From Herbaspirillum sp. SJZ107 (GTDB taxonomy: Bacteria > Pseudomonadota > Gammaproteobacteria > Burkholderiales > Burkholderiaceae_D), in contig NZ_VFNH01000002.1 in NCBI RefSeq assembly GCF_006715485.1, positions 1-64,000 of the forward strand: a stretch of 64,000 nucleotides of DNA, written 5' to 3'. The first letter of the stretch is position 1. Each line of letters opens with the position of its first letter. Shown here piece by piece: positions 47,594 through 55,442 of this stretch. The notes under the pieces were generated by a model. It worked only from the letters and a program-made list of their open reading frames with translations. It was not told the origin of the DNA and made no database searches. A program made the position numbers and the translations under genes.

Positions 47594-47617
47594 GGCTTTC
47601 CACGTCGGGAAAGCCTT
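47585..47617 (-). terminator. Terminator of the dicarboxylate symporter gene
   Basis: AAGGCTTTCC and GGAAAGCCTT pair over 10 bases; read on the minus strand the stem is followed by a run of seven or more T. It lies 19 bases after the symporter stop. Confidence 0.92.
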
Positions 47618-47635
47618 GTCTGGTTCAGCGCCGGA

Positions 47636-48907
47636 TCAGCGCAGCGTCGCCGTCGACATATCCTTCTCTTCGGCGACCGGCTGGCCCAGTTCGCCCTCCC
47701 ACTTCGCCACCACCGCGGTGGCGATGCCGTTGCCGATCACGTTGGTGGCCGAGCGGCCCATGTCCAGGAAGTGGTCGATGCCGAGCAGCAGCAGCAGGCC
47801 GGCTTCCGGGATATGGAACTGGTTCAGGGTGGCGGCGATGACGACCAGCGAGGCGCGCGGCACGCCGGCGATGCCCTTCGAGGTCAGCATCAGCACCAGC
47901 ATCATGGTCAGCTGGGTCGACAGCGGCAGTTCGATGCCGTAGGCCTGGGCGATGAAGATGGACGCGAAGGTGCAGTACAACATCGAGCCGTCCAGGTTGA
48001 ACGAGTAGCCGATCGGCAGCACGAAAGCGGCCAGGCGGTTCTTCACGCCGAAGCGCTCCAGGCCTTCCAGGGTTTTCGGGTAGGCTGCTTCCGACGAGGC
48101 GCAGGTGAAGGCCAGGATGGTCGGCTCGCGCAGCATCGCGATCAGCTTGAGGATGCGCGGACCGACGAACACGACGCCGATCAGGATCAAGAGCAGCCAC
48201 AGCAGCACCATGCTGATATAGAACTCGCCCATGAACAGGCCGTAGGTGGCGATCACGCCGACGCCGCTCTTGGCGATGGTGCTGGCGACCGCGGCGAACA
48301 CCGCGATCGGCGCGAAGTTCATCACGTAGCTGGTCACCTTCAGCATCACGTGGGCGACGCCGTCGATGGCGTCCACCAGCGGTGCGGCGCGTGCGCCCAC
48401 GGCAGCGGCGCCGGTGCCGAAGAAGATCGAGAAGATCACGATCTGCAGGATCTCGTTCTTGGCCATGCCGTCGACGATCGATGCCGGCACCAGGTGGTTG
48501 ACGAAGTCCGCCAGCGTGAAGCCGGTGGTCGTGATGCCGGAGGACGCGGTGGCTGCCGGCACGTGGCCGGACAGCGCCATGGCGTCGCCCGGGCGGAAGA
48601 TGTTCACCAGGATCAGGCCCAGGGTCAGGGAAATCAGCGAGGCGATGATGAACCAGCCCAGCGCCTTGACGCCGATGCGGCCGACTTCCTTGGCGTCGCC
48701 CATCTTGGCGATGCCGACCACCAGCGTGGAAAAGACCAGCGGCGCAATCACCATCTTGATCATGCGCAGGAACAGCGTGGTCACCAGCGACATCTTGTCG
48801 GCGAAGCCGGCCGGATCGGCCATGTTCGTGTTCGCGACGTAGCCGACGACGATGCCCAGCACCAGGCCTACGAGGATGTAGGTGGTGAGGCGGTTTCGAT
48901 TGGTCAT
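47636..48907 (-). CDS. Dicarboxylate/amino acid:cation symporter (DAACS family)
   Basis: 423-residue inner-membrane transporter for C4-dicarboxylates, glutamate or aspartate with sodium or protons. Motifs: LFLRMIKMVIAPLVFSTLVVGIAKMG, the serine-rich hairpin AFTCASSEAAYPKTLEGLERFGV, PIGYSFNLDGSMLYCTFASIFIAQAYG, MLTSKGIAGVPRASLVVI and the substrate motif DHFLDMGRSATNVIGN. The complete set is intact. It lies upstream of ansB on the same strand but with its own terminator, so the two are separate transcripts that may act together on aspartate. Confidence 0.93.
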   Translation of the reverse strand: MTNRNRLTTYILVGLVLGIVVGYVANTNMADPAGFADKMSLVTTLFLRMIKMVIAPLVFSTLVVGIAKMGDAKEVGRIGVKALGWFIIASLISLTLGLILVNIFRPGDAMALSGHVPAATASSGITTTGFTLADFVNHLVPASIVDGMAKNEILQIVIFSIFFGTGAAAVGARAAPLVDAIDGVAHVMLKVTSYVMNFAPIAVFAAVASTIAKSGVGVIATYGLFMGEFYISMVLLWLLLILIGVVFVGPRILKLIAMLREPTILAFTCASSEAAYPKTLEGLERFGVKNRLAAFVLPIGYSFNLDGSMLYCTFASIFIAQAYGIELPLSTQLTMMLVLMLTSKGIAGVPRASLVVIAATLNQFHIPEAGLLLLLGIDHFLDMGRSATNVIGNGIATAVVAKWEGELGQPVAEEKDMSTATLR

Positions 48908-49130
48908 ATTGCTTCCTCTGGTGATGGCGGCGCAGTAGGGCAGGGCGCAGGAGAAGATCGTCCGTCCTGTTCCCGCGGCGTTTCAGGCAAAATCCGGGGC
49001 AGGATATGGATGGTCCTGCACAGTGCCGTTAAGCTGATGATATTGACAAGTTCCGCAGTATCCTTGGCGTTGATGGTGCTGTCAAGCACGCGCAAGTCTT
49101 TGTAAATGCACGACAATACGAGGGAAACAG

Positions 49131-49856
<726 letters not shown>

Positions 49857-49862
49857 TATAGA

Positions 49863-50867
49863 TTAGGCCCGCGCCAGCGCCTCCAGCTGCGCCAGCAGCG
49901 TGGCCGGCACGGCGATGCCCTCTGCCTCGGCATGATCCGCCAGCGCCTCGCGGCGCGACCCCGGCAGGCGCACGTCCTCGTCCACCAGCATCGCTTCCAC
50001 CAGCGTCTCGATCCGGGCGTGGAATACCTCGCCGCCGGCCAGCGCCGCCGGGTCGACCACCAGGAAGGCCTGGCCGATGCGCGGCCGGTTGCCTTCGGCC
50101 GGGAAGAAGGAATCGGCCTCGAAGCCGAACGCCGCCCCGGTCAGTGCGCAGCACAGCAGCTCGACCACCAGCGCCAGCATGGCGCCCTTGACGCCGCCGG
50201 CCGGCAGCATCATCCCTTCCATGCCTGCCGCCGGATCGGTGGTCGGGTTGCCGTCCTTGTCCAGCGCCCAGCCTTCGGGAATGCTGCGCCCTTCCTGCTT
50301 GGCCACCATCAGCTTGCCGCGCGCGACCTTGGACAGCGACAGGTCGATCACCAGCGGGGAGGCGTCGCGGCGCGGGAACACGGCGGCGATCGGGTTGGTA
50401 CCGAACAGCGGCCGCTTGCCGCCCCAGGCCGGCATCGCGCCGGGCGAATTCGAAAATGCCAGGCCGACCATGCCGGCGGCCGCCACCGGCGCCAGCTGCA
50501 GGGCGGCGGCGCCGGAGTGGTGGCTGTTGGTGACGCCGGCAAAGGCGGCGCCGCATGCGCGCGCCGAGCGGATCGCTTCCTGCACCGCCAGTTCGCAGGC
50601 CGGGAAGGCAAAGCCGTCGGCGGCATCGACCAGCAGGGCGGCGGGGCGGGTCTGCTGCACGCGCGGCACGGCCTTGCCGTCGACCCGGCCGCTGGCCAGG
50701 TGCGAACAATACTGGGGCACGCGCGACAGGCCGTGCGAGCTCAGATGCTGGGCTTCGGCCGCGACCAGCGCACGCGCGGTGGATTCGGCCATGGCGCGCC
50801 CGGCGCCGGCGCGCACCAGGGCGTCGGTGGCGAGGGTGGTCAATTCGGTAATGCTGCGTGTCGGCAT
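49863..50867 (-). CDS. Ldh-family (malate/lactate, DpkA-like) NAD(P)-dependent dehydrogenase
   Basis: 334-residue enzyme of the atypical Ldh2/MDH2 superfamily, which includes malate/ureidoglycolate dehydrogenases and delta1-piperideine-2-carboxylate reductase. LSSHGLSRVPQYCSHLASGRV, GVTNSHHSGAAALQLAPVA (catalytic His), FSNSPGAMPAWGGKRPLFGTNPIA and KGAMLALVVELLCCALTGA are family motifs. The best specific guess is a DpkA-like imino acid reductase because of the SNSPGAMPAWGG stretch, but this is uncertain. Convergent with the ABC ATPase; divergent from pyrC over 112 bases. Confidence 0.87.
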   Translation of the reverse strand: MPTRSITELTTLATDALVRAGAGRAMAESTARALVAAEAQHLSSHGLSRVPQYCSHLASGRVDGKAVPRVQQTRPAALLVDAADGFAFPACELAVQEAIRSARACGAAFAGVTNSHHSGAAALQLAPVAAAGMVGLAFSNSPGAMPAWGGKRPLFGTNPIAAVFPRRDASPLVIDLSLSKVARGKLMVAKQEGRSIPEGWALDKDGNPTTDPAAGMEGMMLPAGGVKGAMLALVVELLCCALTGAAFGFEADSFFPAEGNRPRIGQAFLVVDPAALAGGEVFHARIETLVEAMLVDEDVRLPGSRREALADHAEAEGIAVPATLLAQLEALARA

Positions 50868-50946
50868 GAAAAATCCTGTCTCGGTGGCGAGCCGGCATTA
50901 GATCACGAGTGCGCCATGAGGTGTGCTCCAGGCGATGTCCACGGGG

Positions 50947-50952
50947 TAGAAT
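50947..50952 (+). promoter_or_regulatory. Possible -10 box of pyrC
   Basis: GGGTAGAATATCGCCG, with TAGAAT as -10, lies 27 bases before the pyrC start, giving a short leader. No good -35 is visible. Confidence 0.35.
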
Positions 50953-50979
50953 ATCGCCGTCCGCAATCCGAGAACCGCC

Positions 50980-52029
50980 ATGTCCATCATCGAATCCCCA
51001 GATACCCTTACTATCACCCGCCCCGACGACTGGCACCTGCACCTGCGCGACGGCGCCACCCTGGCCGACGTCCTGCCGCACACCGCCCGCCAGTTCGCGC
51101 GCGCGATCGTGATGCCGAACCTGAAACCGCCGGTCACCACCGCCGCCGCCGCCACCGAGTACCGCCAGCGCATCCTGGCTGCTCTGCCGCAGGGCATGGC
51201 ATTCGAGCCGCTGATGACGCTGTACCTGACCGACAATACCGATCCGGACGAAATCCGCCGCGCGGTCGACACCGGCTTCATCCATGCGGTGAAGCTGTAT
51301 CCGGCCGGCGCCACCACCAATTCGGCGGCCGGCGTGACCGACCTGCGCAAGTGCTACAAGACGCTGGAAGTAATGCAGGAACTCGACATGCCGCTGCTGG
51401 TGCACGGCGAAGTCACCGACCACGAGATCGACCTGTTCGACCGCGAAGCCGTGTTCATCGAACGCGTGATGCGCCCGCTGCGCCGCGATTTCCCGGAGCT
51501 CAAGATCGTGTTCGAGCACATCACCACGCGCGACGCCGCCCAGTACGTGGCCGAAGCCGAAGGCCCGATCGCCGCCACCATCACCGCGCATCATCTGCTA
51601 TACAACCGCAACGAGATCTTCCGCGGCGGCATCCGCCCGCATTACTACTGCCTGCCGGTGCTCAAGCGCGAAGAACACCGCCTGGCGCTGGTGACCGCGG
51701 CGACCAGCGGCGACGAGCGCTTCTTCCTCGGCACCGATTCCGCCCCGCACGCGCTGCACGCCAAGGAAGCCAGCTGCGGCTGCGCCGGCTGCTACACCGC
51801 GCTGCACGCGATGGAGCTGTACGCCACCGCCTTCGACGAAGCCGGCGCGCTGGACAAGCTGGAAGCCTTCGCCAGCCTGAACGGCCCGAATTTCTACGAC
51901 CTGCCGGTCAACCAGGGCACCATCACCCTCAAGCGCGAAAGCTGGACCCTGCCGGCCACCGTGCCGATGGGCGAGCACGAGCTGGTGCCGCTGAACGCCG
52001 GCGAACAGATCGGCTGGAAGATGGTGTAA
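50980..52029 (+). CDS. pyrC: Dihydroorotase, class II (PyrC)
   Basis: Zinc enzyme closing carbamoyl-aspartate to dihydroorotate in pyrimidine synthesis. 349 residues, the E. coli-type length. [10 protein letters not shown] gives the first two metal histidines and Arg, [10 protein letters not shown] follows, [18 protein letters not shown] contains the carboxylated Lys, MPLLVHGEV and EHITTRDAA the other histidines, and [14 protein letters not shown] the catalytic Asp. Cytoplasmic. It begins a plus-strand run: the DUF3025 gene starts eight bases after its stop. Confidence 0.96.
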   Translation: MSIIESPDTLTITRPDDWHLHLRDGATLADVLPHTARQFARAIVMPNLKPPVTTAAAATEYRQRILAALPQGMAFEPLMTLYLTDNTDPDEIRRAVDTGFIHAVKLYPAGATTNSAAGVTDLRKCYKTLEVMQELDMPLLVHGEVTDHEIDLFDREAVFIERVMRPLRRDFPELKIVFEHITTRDAAQYVAEAEGPIAATITAHHLLYNRNEIFRGGIRPHYYCLPVLKREEHRLALVTAATSGDERFFLGTDSAPHALHAKEASCGCAGCYTALHAMELYATAFDEAGALDKLEAFASLNGPNFYDLPVNQGTITLKRESWTLPATVPMGEHELVPLNAGEQIGWKMV

Positions 52030-52037
52030 GCCGGCGC

Positions 52038-52850
52038 ATGGTCCCGGACATCGCGGACATCGACTGGGCGCGCCCGTGGTATGACGCGGTGCGTCCCGCC
52101 TGGGACAGCCTGCGTGGTGACATCGTTGGCGGCGCAGGCTTCATCGACGCGTTCAACGCCAACGCCACGCGCCTCGGGCTGCAGAACCACCGCGGCCTGC
52201 CGATCCGCTTCGTGCCGCAGGACGACCTGCCGCCCGGCACCGCCTACGAAGCCTTCATCGGCACCACCGGCGGCGTGCCGACGCGCGACAACCTGCACGA
52301 TTTCTTCAATGGCCTGGTGTGGCAGACCTTCCCGCTCATCAAGCGCGAGCTGAATGCGCTGCAGGCGGCGCAGATCGCGGCCGCCGGCGTCGGCAAGTCG
52401 CGCGGCCCGGCGCGCGATGCCGCCACCCTGTTCGACGAGAACGCCGCGCTGCTGGTGGTGCGCGACAGCGACGACGGCCGGGCGCTGGCCGAAGGCTTGC
52501 GCGCCCACCGCTGGCACGAAGTCCTGCACACCCGGCGCGCCCGCTTCCTCGACGATGCCCAGGTCTGGCTGTTCGGCCACGCGCTGATGGAAAAGCTGGT
52601 CGCGCCACGCAAGGCGATCACCGCCCATACGCGCGTGCTGTTCGCGGGCGGCGCCTGGTTCGGGCTACCGTGGCAGGAACGGCGCGACTGGATCGACCAG
52701 ACGCTGGCCGGCAGCCTGGCGGCGGAGGGCTTGACGACCGCCGCCTTCACGCCGCTGCAGGTGCTGGGCGTGCCCGGCTGGTGGCCGGAACAGGATGAAG
52801 CGTTTTATCTCGACGAGACCGTATTCAGACCCAAGAAGGAGAAAAAATGA
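52038..52850 (+). CDS. DUF3025 domain protein
   Basis: 270-residue cytoplasmic protein of unknown function. RGLPIRFVPQDDLPPGTAYEAFIGTTGGVPTRDNLHDFFNGLVWQTFPLIKRELNALQA is typical of DUF3025, which is widespread in betaproteobacteria and often follows pyrC. Conserved HDFFNGLVW and HVLF/HEVLHTRR-type stretches are visible. It starts eight bases after the pyrC stop and overlaps the next gene by ATGA, so these are cotranscribed. ATG 52038 lacks a good ribosome site and may depend on coupling. Confidence 0.86.
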   Translation: MVPDIADIDWARPWYDAVRPAWDSLRGDIVGGAGFIDAFNANATRLGLQNHRGLPIRFVPQDDLPPGTAYEAFIGTTGGVPTRDNLHDFFNGLVWQTFPLIKRELNALQAAQIAAAGVGKSRGPARDAATLFDENAALLVVRDSDDGRALAEGLRAHRWHEVLHTRRARFLDDAQVWLFGHALMEKLVAPRKAITAHTRVLFAGGAWFGLPWQERRDWIDQTLAGSLAAEGLTTAAFTPLQVLGVPGWWPEQDEAFYLDETVFRPKKEKK

Positions 52851-53842
52851 CCGCAAGCGTACGATGGGGCATTCTCGGCACCGGCCGGATCGCCAAGGCC
52901 TTTGCCAATGCGTTGAAGGACACGCCGGATGCGGTGCTGGCCGGCGTCGGCTCGCGCACGCTGGAAAGTGCGCAGGCATTTACGCAGGAATTCGGCGGCA
53001 CGGCGTATGGCTCCTATGAAGAACTGGCGCAGGCGGCCGACATCGACCTGATCTACGTCGGCACGCCGCACCCGATGCACTTCGAGAACGTGCGCATGGC
53101 GCTGGAAGCAGGCAAGGGCGTGCTGTGCGAAAAGGCGTTCACCGTCAACCGCGCCGAAGCGGAGCAACTGGTGGCGCTGGCGCGTGCCAAGAACCTGTTC
53201 CTGATGGAAGCGATGTGGTCGCGCTACCTGCCGGGCCTGGCTGAGGTGCGCCGCATCGTGGAATCCGGCGAGATCGGCAAGGCGGTGCAGGTGATCGCCG
53301 ACCTCGGCTTCGCCGCGCAGGCCGGTCCCGAACACCGCCTGTTCAACCCGGCACTGGGCGGCGGCGCGCTGCTCGACATCGGCATCTACCCGCTGTCGAT
53401 CGCGGTGGCGCTGCTGGGGCCGGTCGAATCGGTGGTGGCGCAGGCCGACATCGGCGCCACCGGCGTCGACGAACAGACCAGCTTCGTGCTGAAGCACCGC
53501 GGCGGCGGCATGTCCAGCTGCAGCTGCTCGCTGCGCGCGCACCTGCCGAGCGAACTGACGATTGCCGGCGACCTGGGCCGCGTGCGCATGAACACCAAGT
53601 TCCACCACGCCCAGACCGTGACCGTGACGCGCCTGGATGGCGTCGCCCGCACCGTGGCCACGCCCTACCTGGGCAACGGCTACGTGCACGAAGCGATCGA
53701 GGCCCAGCGCTGCTGGCAGGCCGGCCTGATCGAAAGTCCGGGCATGACCCACGACGATACCCTGGCCCTGATGGGCGTGATGGACGAGATCCGGCGCCAG
53801 ATCGGGCTGAAGTATGCAGCCGATGCGCTGTTCAACCAATAA
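52847..53842 (+). CDS. Gfo/Idh/MocA family oxidoreductase
   Basis: 331-residue NAD(P)-dependent sugar/dihydrodiol-type dehydrogenase. WGILGTGRIAKAFANALK is the Rossmann start; DLIYVGTPHPMHFENVRMALEAGKGVLCEKAFTVN contains the conserved EK(P/A) catalytic Lys; MWSRYLPGLAEVRRIV and GGGALLDIGIYPLSIA fit the dihydrodiol-dehydrogenase-like subgroup. The start overlaps the DUF3025 stop by four bases. Substrate unknown. The YggL gene follows 10 bases later. Confidence 0.9.
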   Translation: MTASVRWGILGTGRIAKAFANALKDTPDAVLAGVGSRTLESAQAFTQEFGGTAYGSYEELAQAADIDLIYVGTPHPMHFENVRMALEAGKGVLCEKAFTVNRAEAEQLVALARAKNLFLMEAMWSRYLPGLAEVRRIVESGEIGKAVQVIADLGFAAQAGPEHRLFNPALGGGALLDIGIYPLSIAVALLGPVESVVAQADIGATGVDEQTSFVLKHRGGGMSSCSCSLRAHLPSELTIAGDLGRVRMNTKFHHAQTVTVTRLDGVARTVATPYLGNGYVHEAIEAQRCWQAGLIESPGMTHDDTLALMGVMDEIRRQIGLKYAADALFNQ

Positions 53843-53851
53843 AGGAAGACC

Positions 53852-54235
53852 ATGCAAAAGAACCCCTGCGCCAACTGCCGCGTGCGGCGCCTGAGTCCGC
53901 GCCAGCGCAAGAAACAGCGCGTCGCCGAATTCCAGGAACTCAGCTTCGAAGTCGACCTGGTGTTCGCCAGCCCGATGGACGGCGAACCCTACGACGATTT
54001 CCTCAGCGCATTCTCGAACTTCCTCGATGGCCACGGCCTGCTGGCCGGCGGCTTCGGCGGCCGCATGCCGCTGCTGGAAACCGGCGGCATCGTGGCCCGG
54101 GCCGAACGCGGTTCGGCCGGCGAAGCGGACATCGAGACCGTGGTGACCTGGCTGCGCGCCCGCCCGGAAGTCAAGGATGCCAAGGCGAGCCACCTGTTCG
54201 ACGCCTGGTACGGCTACGAATCCAAGGCTGCCTGA
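53852..54235 (+). CDS. yggL: YggL-family 50S ribosome-binding protein
   Basis: 127-residue small protein of the DUF469/YggL family, known in E. coli to associate with the 50S subunit. RLSPRQRKKQRVAEFQELSFEV is the signature N-terminus; DDFLSAFSNFLDGHGLLAGGFGG follows. The first residues MQKNPCANCR include a Cys-x2-Cys pair not common in the family. AGGAAGACC precedes ATG. Last gene of the pyrC run; no clear terminator follows, and the next gene has its own upstream sites. Confidence 0.88.
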   Translation: MQKNPCANCRVRRLSPRQRKKQRVAEFQELSFEVDLVFASPMDGEPYDDFLSAFSNFLDGHGLLAGGFGGRMPLLETGGIVARAERGSAGEADIETVVTWLRARPEVKDAKASHLFDAWYGYESKAA

Positions 54236-54243
54236 ACCGTGGT

Positions 54244-54271
54244 GTAAGTACTTGTAAATCAGGTCAACAGG
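54244..54271 (+). promoter_or_regulatory. GTAA-N6-GTAAA direct repeat plus GTCAACAGG block
   Basis: GTAAGTACTTGTAAA is a 10-base-spaced direct repeat, the form bound by OmpR/CpxR-type response regulators, followed at once by a GTCAACAGG block. It lies about 90 bases before the first small secreted protein. The same arrangement recurs about 95 bases before the second one. Confidence 0.6.
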
Positions 54272-54347
54272 TGGAGCAAAGGCTGCGTTAGAGGGGCACG
54301 TGCCACGATAACGTGCACCCAACCAACACTGAAGAGGACGTTCCATC

Positions 54348-54674
54348 ATGAAAAAGACCATCGTACCTTTGATCGCCGGCCTGTTCGCCACCGCAGCTTT
54401 CGCCCAGACCACGCCGGCTCCGGCCACCCCGTCGACCGCGACGCCGCAATCGTCGATCTCGCCGGCTGTCGCCCAGGCACAGGCCACCCATGACAAGGAA
54501 GTGGCCGCGGCCGACGCCAAGGAAACCAAGGGCGCGCACAAAGCGAGCGCCAAGCATCCCAAGAAGCATGCACCGGTGAAAGCCGATGCCAAGATGCCGG
54601 CCGACGCCCAGACCACGACCACCGGTCCGACCGACCCGAGCACCTCGGGCACGCCGACATCGACCAGCAAATAA
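54348..54674 (+). CDS. Small secreted Ala/Thr/Lys-rich protein
   Basis: 108 residues; signal peptide MKKTIVPLIAGLFATAAFA, cleaved before QTTPAP. The mature part is low-complexity: Pro/Thr/Ala-rich ends and a central Lys/His/Ala-rich section (KETKGAHKASAKHPKKHAPVK). No cysteine, no known domain. Its signal peptide is nearly the same as that of the next small gene, so they are paralogues whose mature parts diverged. AAGAGGACGTTCCATC precedes ATG. A basic, disordered periplasmic protein is the safest description. Confidence 0.8.
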   Translation: MKKTIVPLIAGLFATAAFAQTTPAPATPSTATPQSSISPAVAQAQATHDKEVAAADAKETKGAHKASAKHPKKHAPVKADAKMPADAQTTTTGPTDPSTSGTPTSTSK

Positions 54675-54694
54675 GCCAGTCGCCACGCATCGCA

Positions 54695-54720
54695 AGCCCG
54701 CCCAGTGCGGGCTTTTTTTA
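54695..54720 (+). terminator. Rho-independent terminator
   Basis: AGCCCGC and GCGGGCT pair around CCAGT and are followed by seven T, 20 bases after the stop. Confidence 0.95.
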
Positions 54721-54764
54721 TGGGTGTAAGCGCGCCTGCAGGCGCTGTCGCCATTTGACCACGC

Positions 54765-54860
54765 ATGCATACGCGGTTTGCTTTCAGCAAGCCGCCGCAC
54801 CGCGAAGGCGGCAAGTGGAAGATGACGGTGGATGGCGTGGAGCTGACCAGGGTCGAATGA
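54765..54860 (+). other. Short reading frame, possible gene remnant
   Basis: A 31-codon frame (MHTRFAFSKPPHREGGKWKM and 11 more residues, ending ELTRVE) lies after the terminator in the 330-base spacer. It has no ribosome site or known family. It may be the tail of a lost gene or chance. Confidence 0.2.
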
Positions 54861-54878
54861 GGCGCATACGGCCGAGTT

Positions 54879-54925
54879 GTAAGCATCTGTCAGCACGGTA
54901 AGCGTTTGTAAAGGCCGTCAACAGG
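54879..54925 (+). promoter_or_regulatory. Two GTAA-N6-GT(A/C)A repeats before the second small gene
   Basis: GTAAGCATCTGTCAG and, 19 bases on, GTAAGCGTTTGTAAA repeat the spacing seen before the first paralogue, and the second is again followed by GTCAACAGG. Shared spacing and sequence after duplication suggest a selected regulator site. Confidence 0.6.
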
Positions 54926-55006
54926 GCGATGGGTTGCCTCGTTTTATGGACAGGCGACACGATGAACGTGCGCTGCAACCGAAAACGAAACAAAGGACCA
55001 TTCATC

Positions 55007-55357
55007 ATGAAAAAGACCATCGCTACCCTGATCGCCGGCCTGTTCGCAACCGCAGCATTCGCCCAGACCCCGGCACCGGCCACCGCCACCACCCCGGCGG
55101 CCGCCAAGGCCGAAGCCAAGCAGGAAAAGCAGGCAGCGAAGGCTGAAGTGAAAGAGACCAAGGCTGCAGCCAAGGCCGACGTGAAGGAAGCCAAGCAGAC
55201 CGCCAAGACCGAAGTGAAGGAAGCCAAGGCGGATGCGAAAGAGACCAAGGCCGAAGCGAAGGCCGAGGTGAAGGAAGCCAAGGCCGAACACAAGGCAGCG
55301 AAGGCTGAGCACAAGGCTGCGGCACACAAGGACACTACGGTCGCGGCTGCCAAGTAA
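55007..55357 (+). CDS. Secreted Lys/Ala/Glu 11-mer repeat protein, LEA-like
   Basis: 116 residues; signal peptide MKKTIATLIAGLFATAAFA, then a Pro/Thr stretch, then about 75 residues made of an 11-residue repeat of the type AKAEVKETKAA, AKADVKEAKQT, AKTEVKEAKAD, interrupted by 7-residue units. The pattern of Ala, Lys and Glu at fixed places gives an amphipathic helix like group-3 LEA proteins. No Cys or aromatic residue in the repeat. Probably periplasmic and unfolded until dried or bound. ATG 55007 is chosen for the signal peptide. Function is inferred only from composition. Confidence 0.82.
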   Translation: MKKTIATLIAGLFATAAFAQTPAPATATTPAAAKAEAKQEKQAAKAEVKETKAAAKADVKEAKQTAKTEVKEAKADAKETKAEAKAEVKEAKAEHKAAKAEHKAAAHKDTTVAAAK

Positions 55358-55383
55358 AACAGACACGATTCGTTGGCATAAGC

Positions 55384-55413
55384 ACGTCGCCCCTGCCTTC
55401 GCAGGGGCGACGT
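55384..55413. repeat. REP-like palindrome
   Basis: ACGTCGCCCCTGC and GCAGGGGCGACGT form a perfect 13-base stem with CTTC loop, between the convergent repeat-protein and recG genes. Same family as the palindrome at 14159. Confidence 0.87.
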
Positions 55414-55442
55414 TTATGGCTAACGCTATGTGAGGCCATGCC

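Noticed and set aside
49932..52037. Long plus-strand frame running through the Ldh gene and into DUF3025
   Set aside because: Only the part from 52038 has family similarity; the rest is antisense to the dehydrogenase or out of frame with pyrC.
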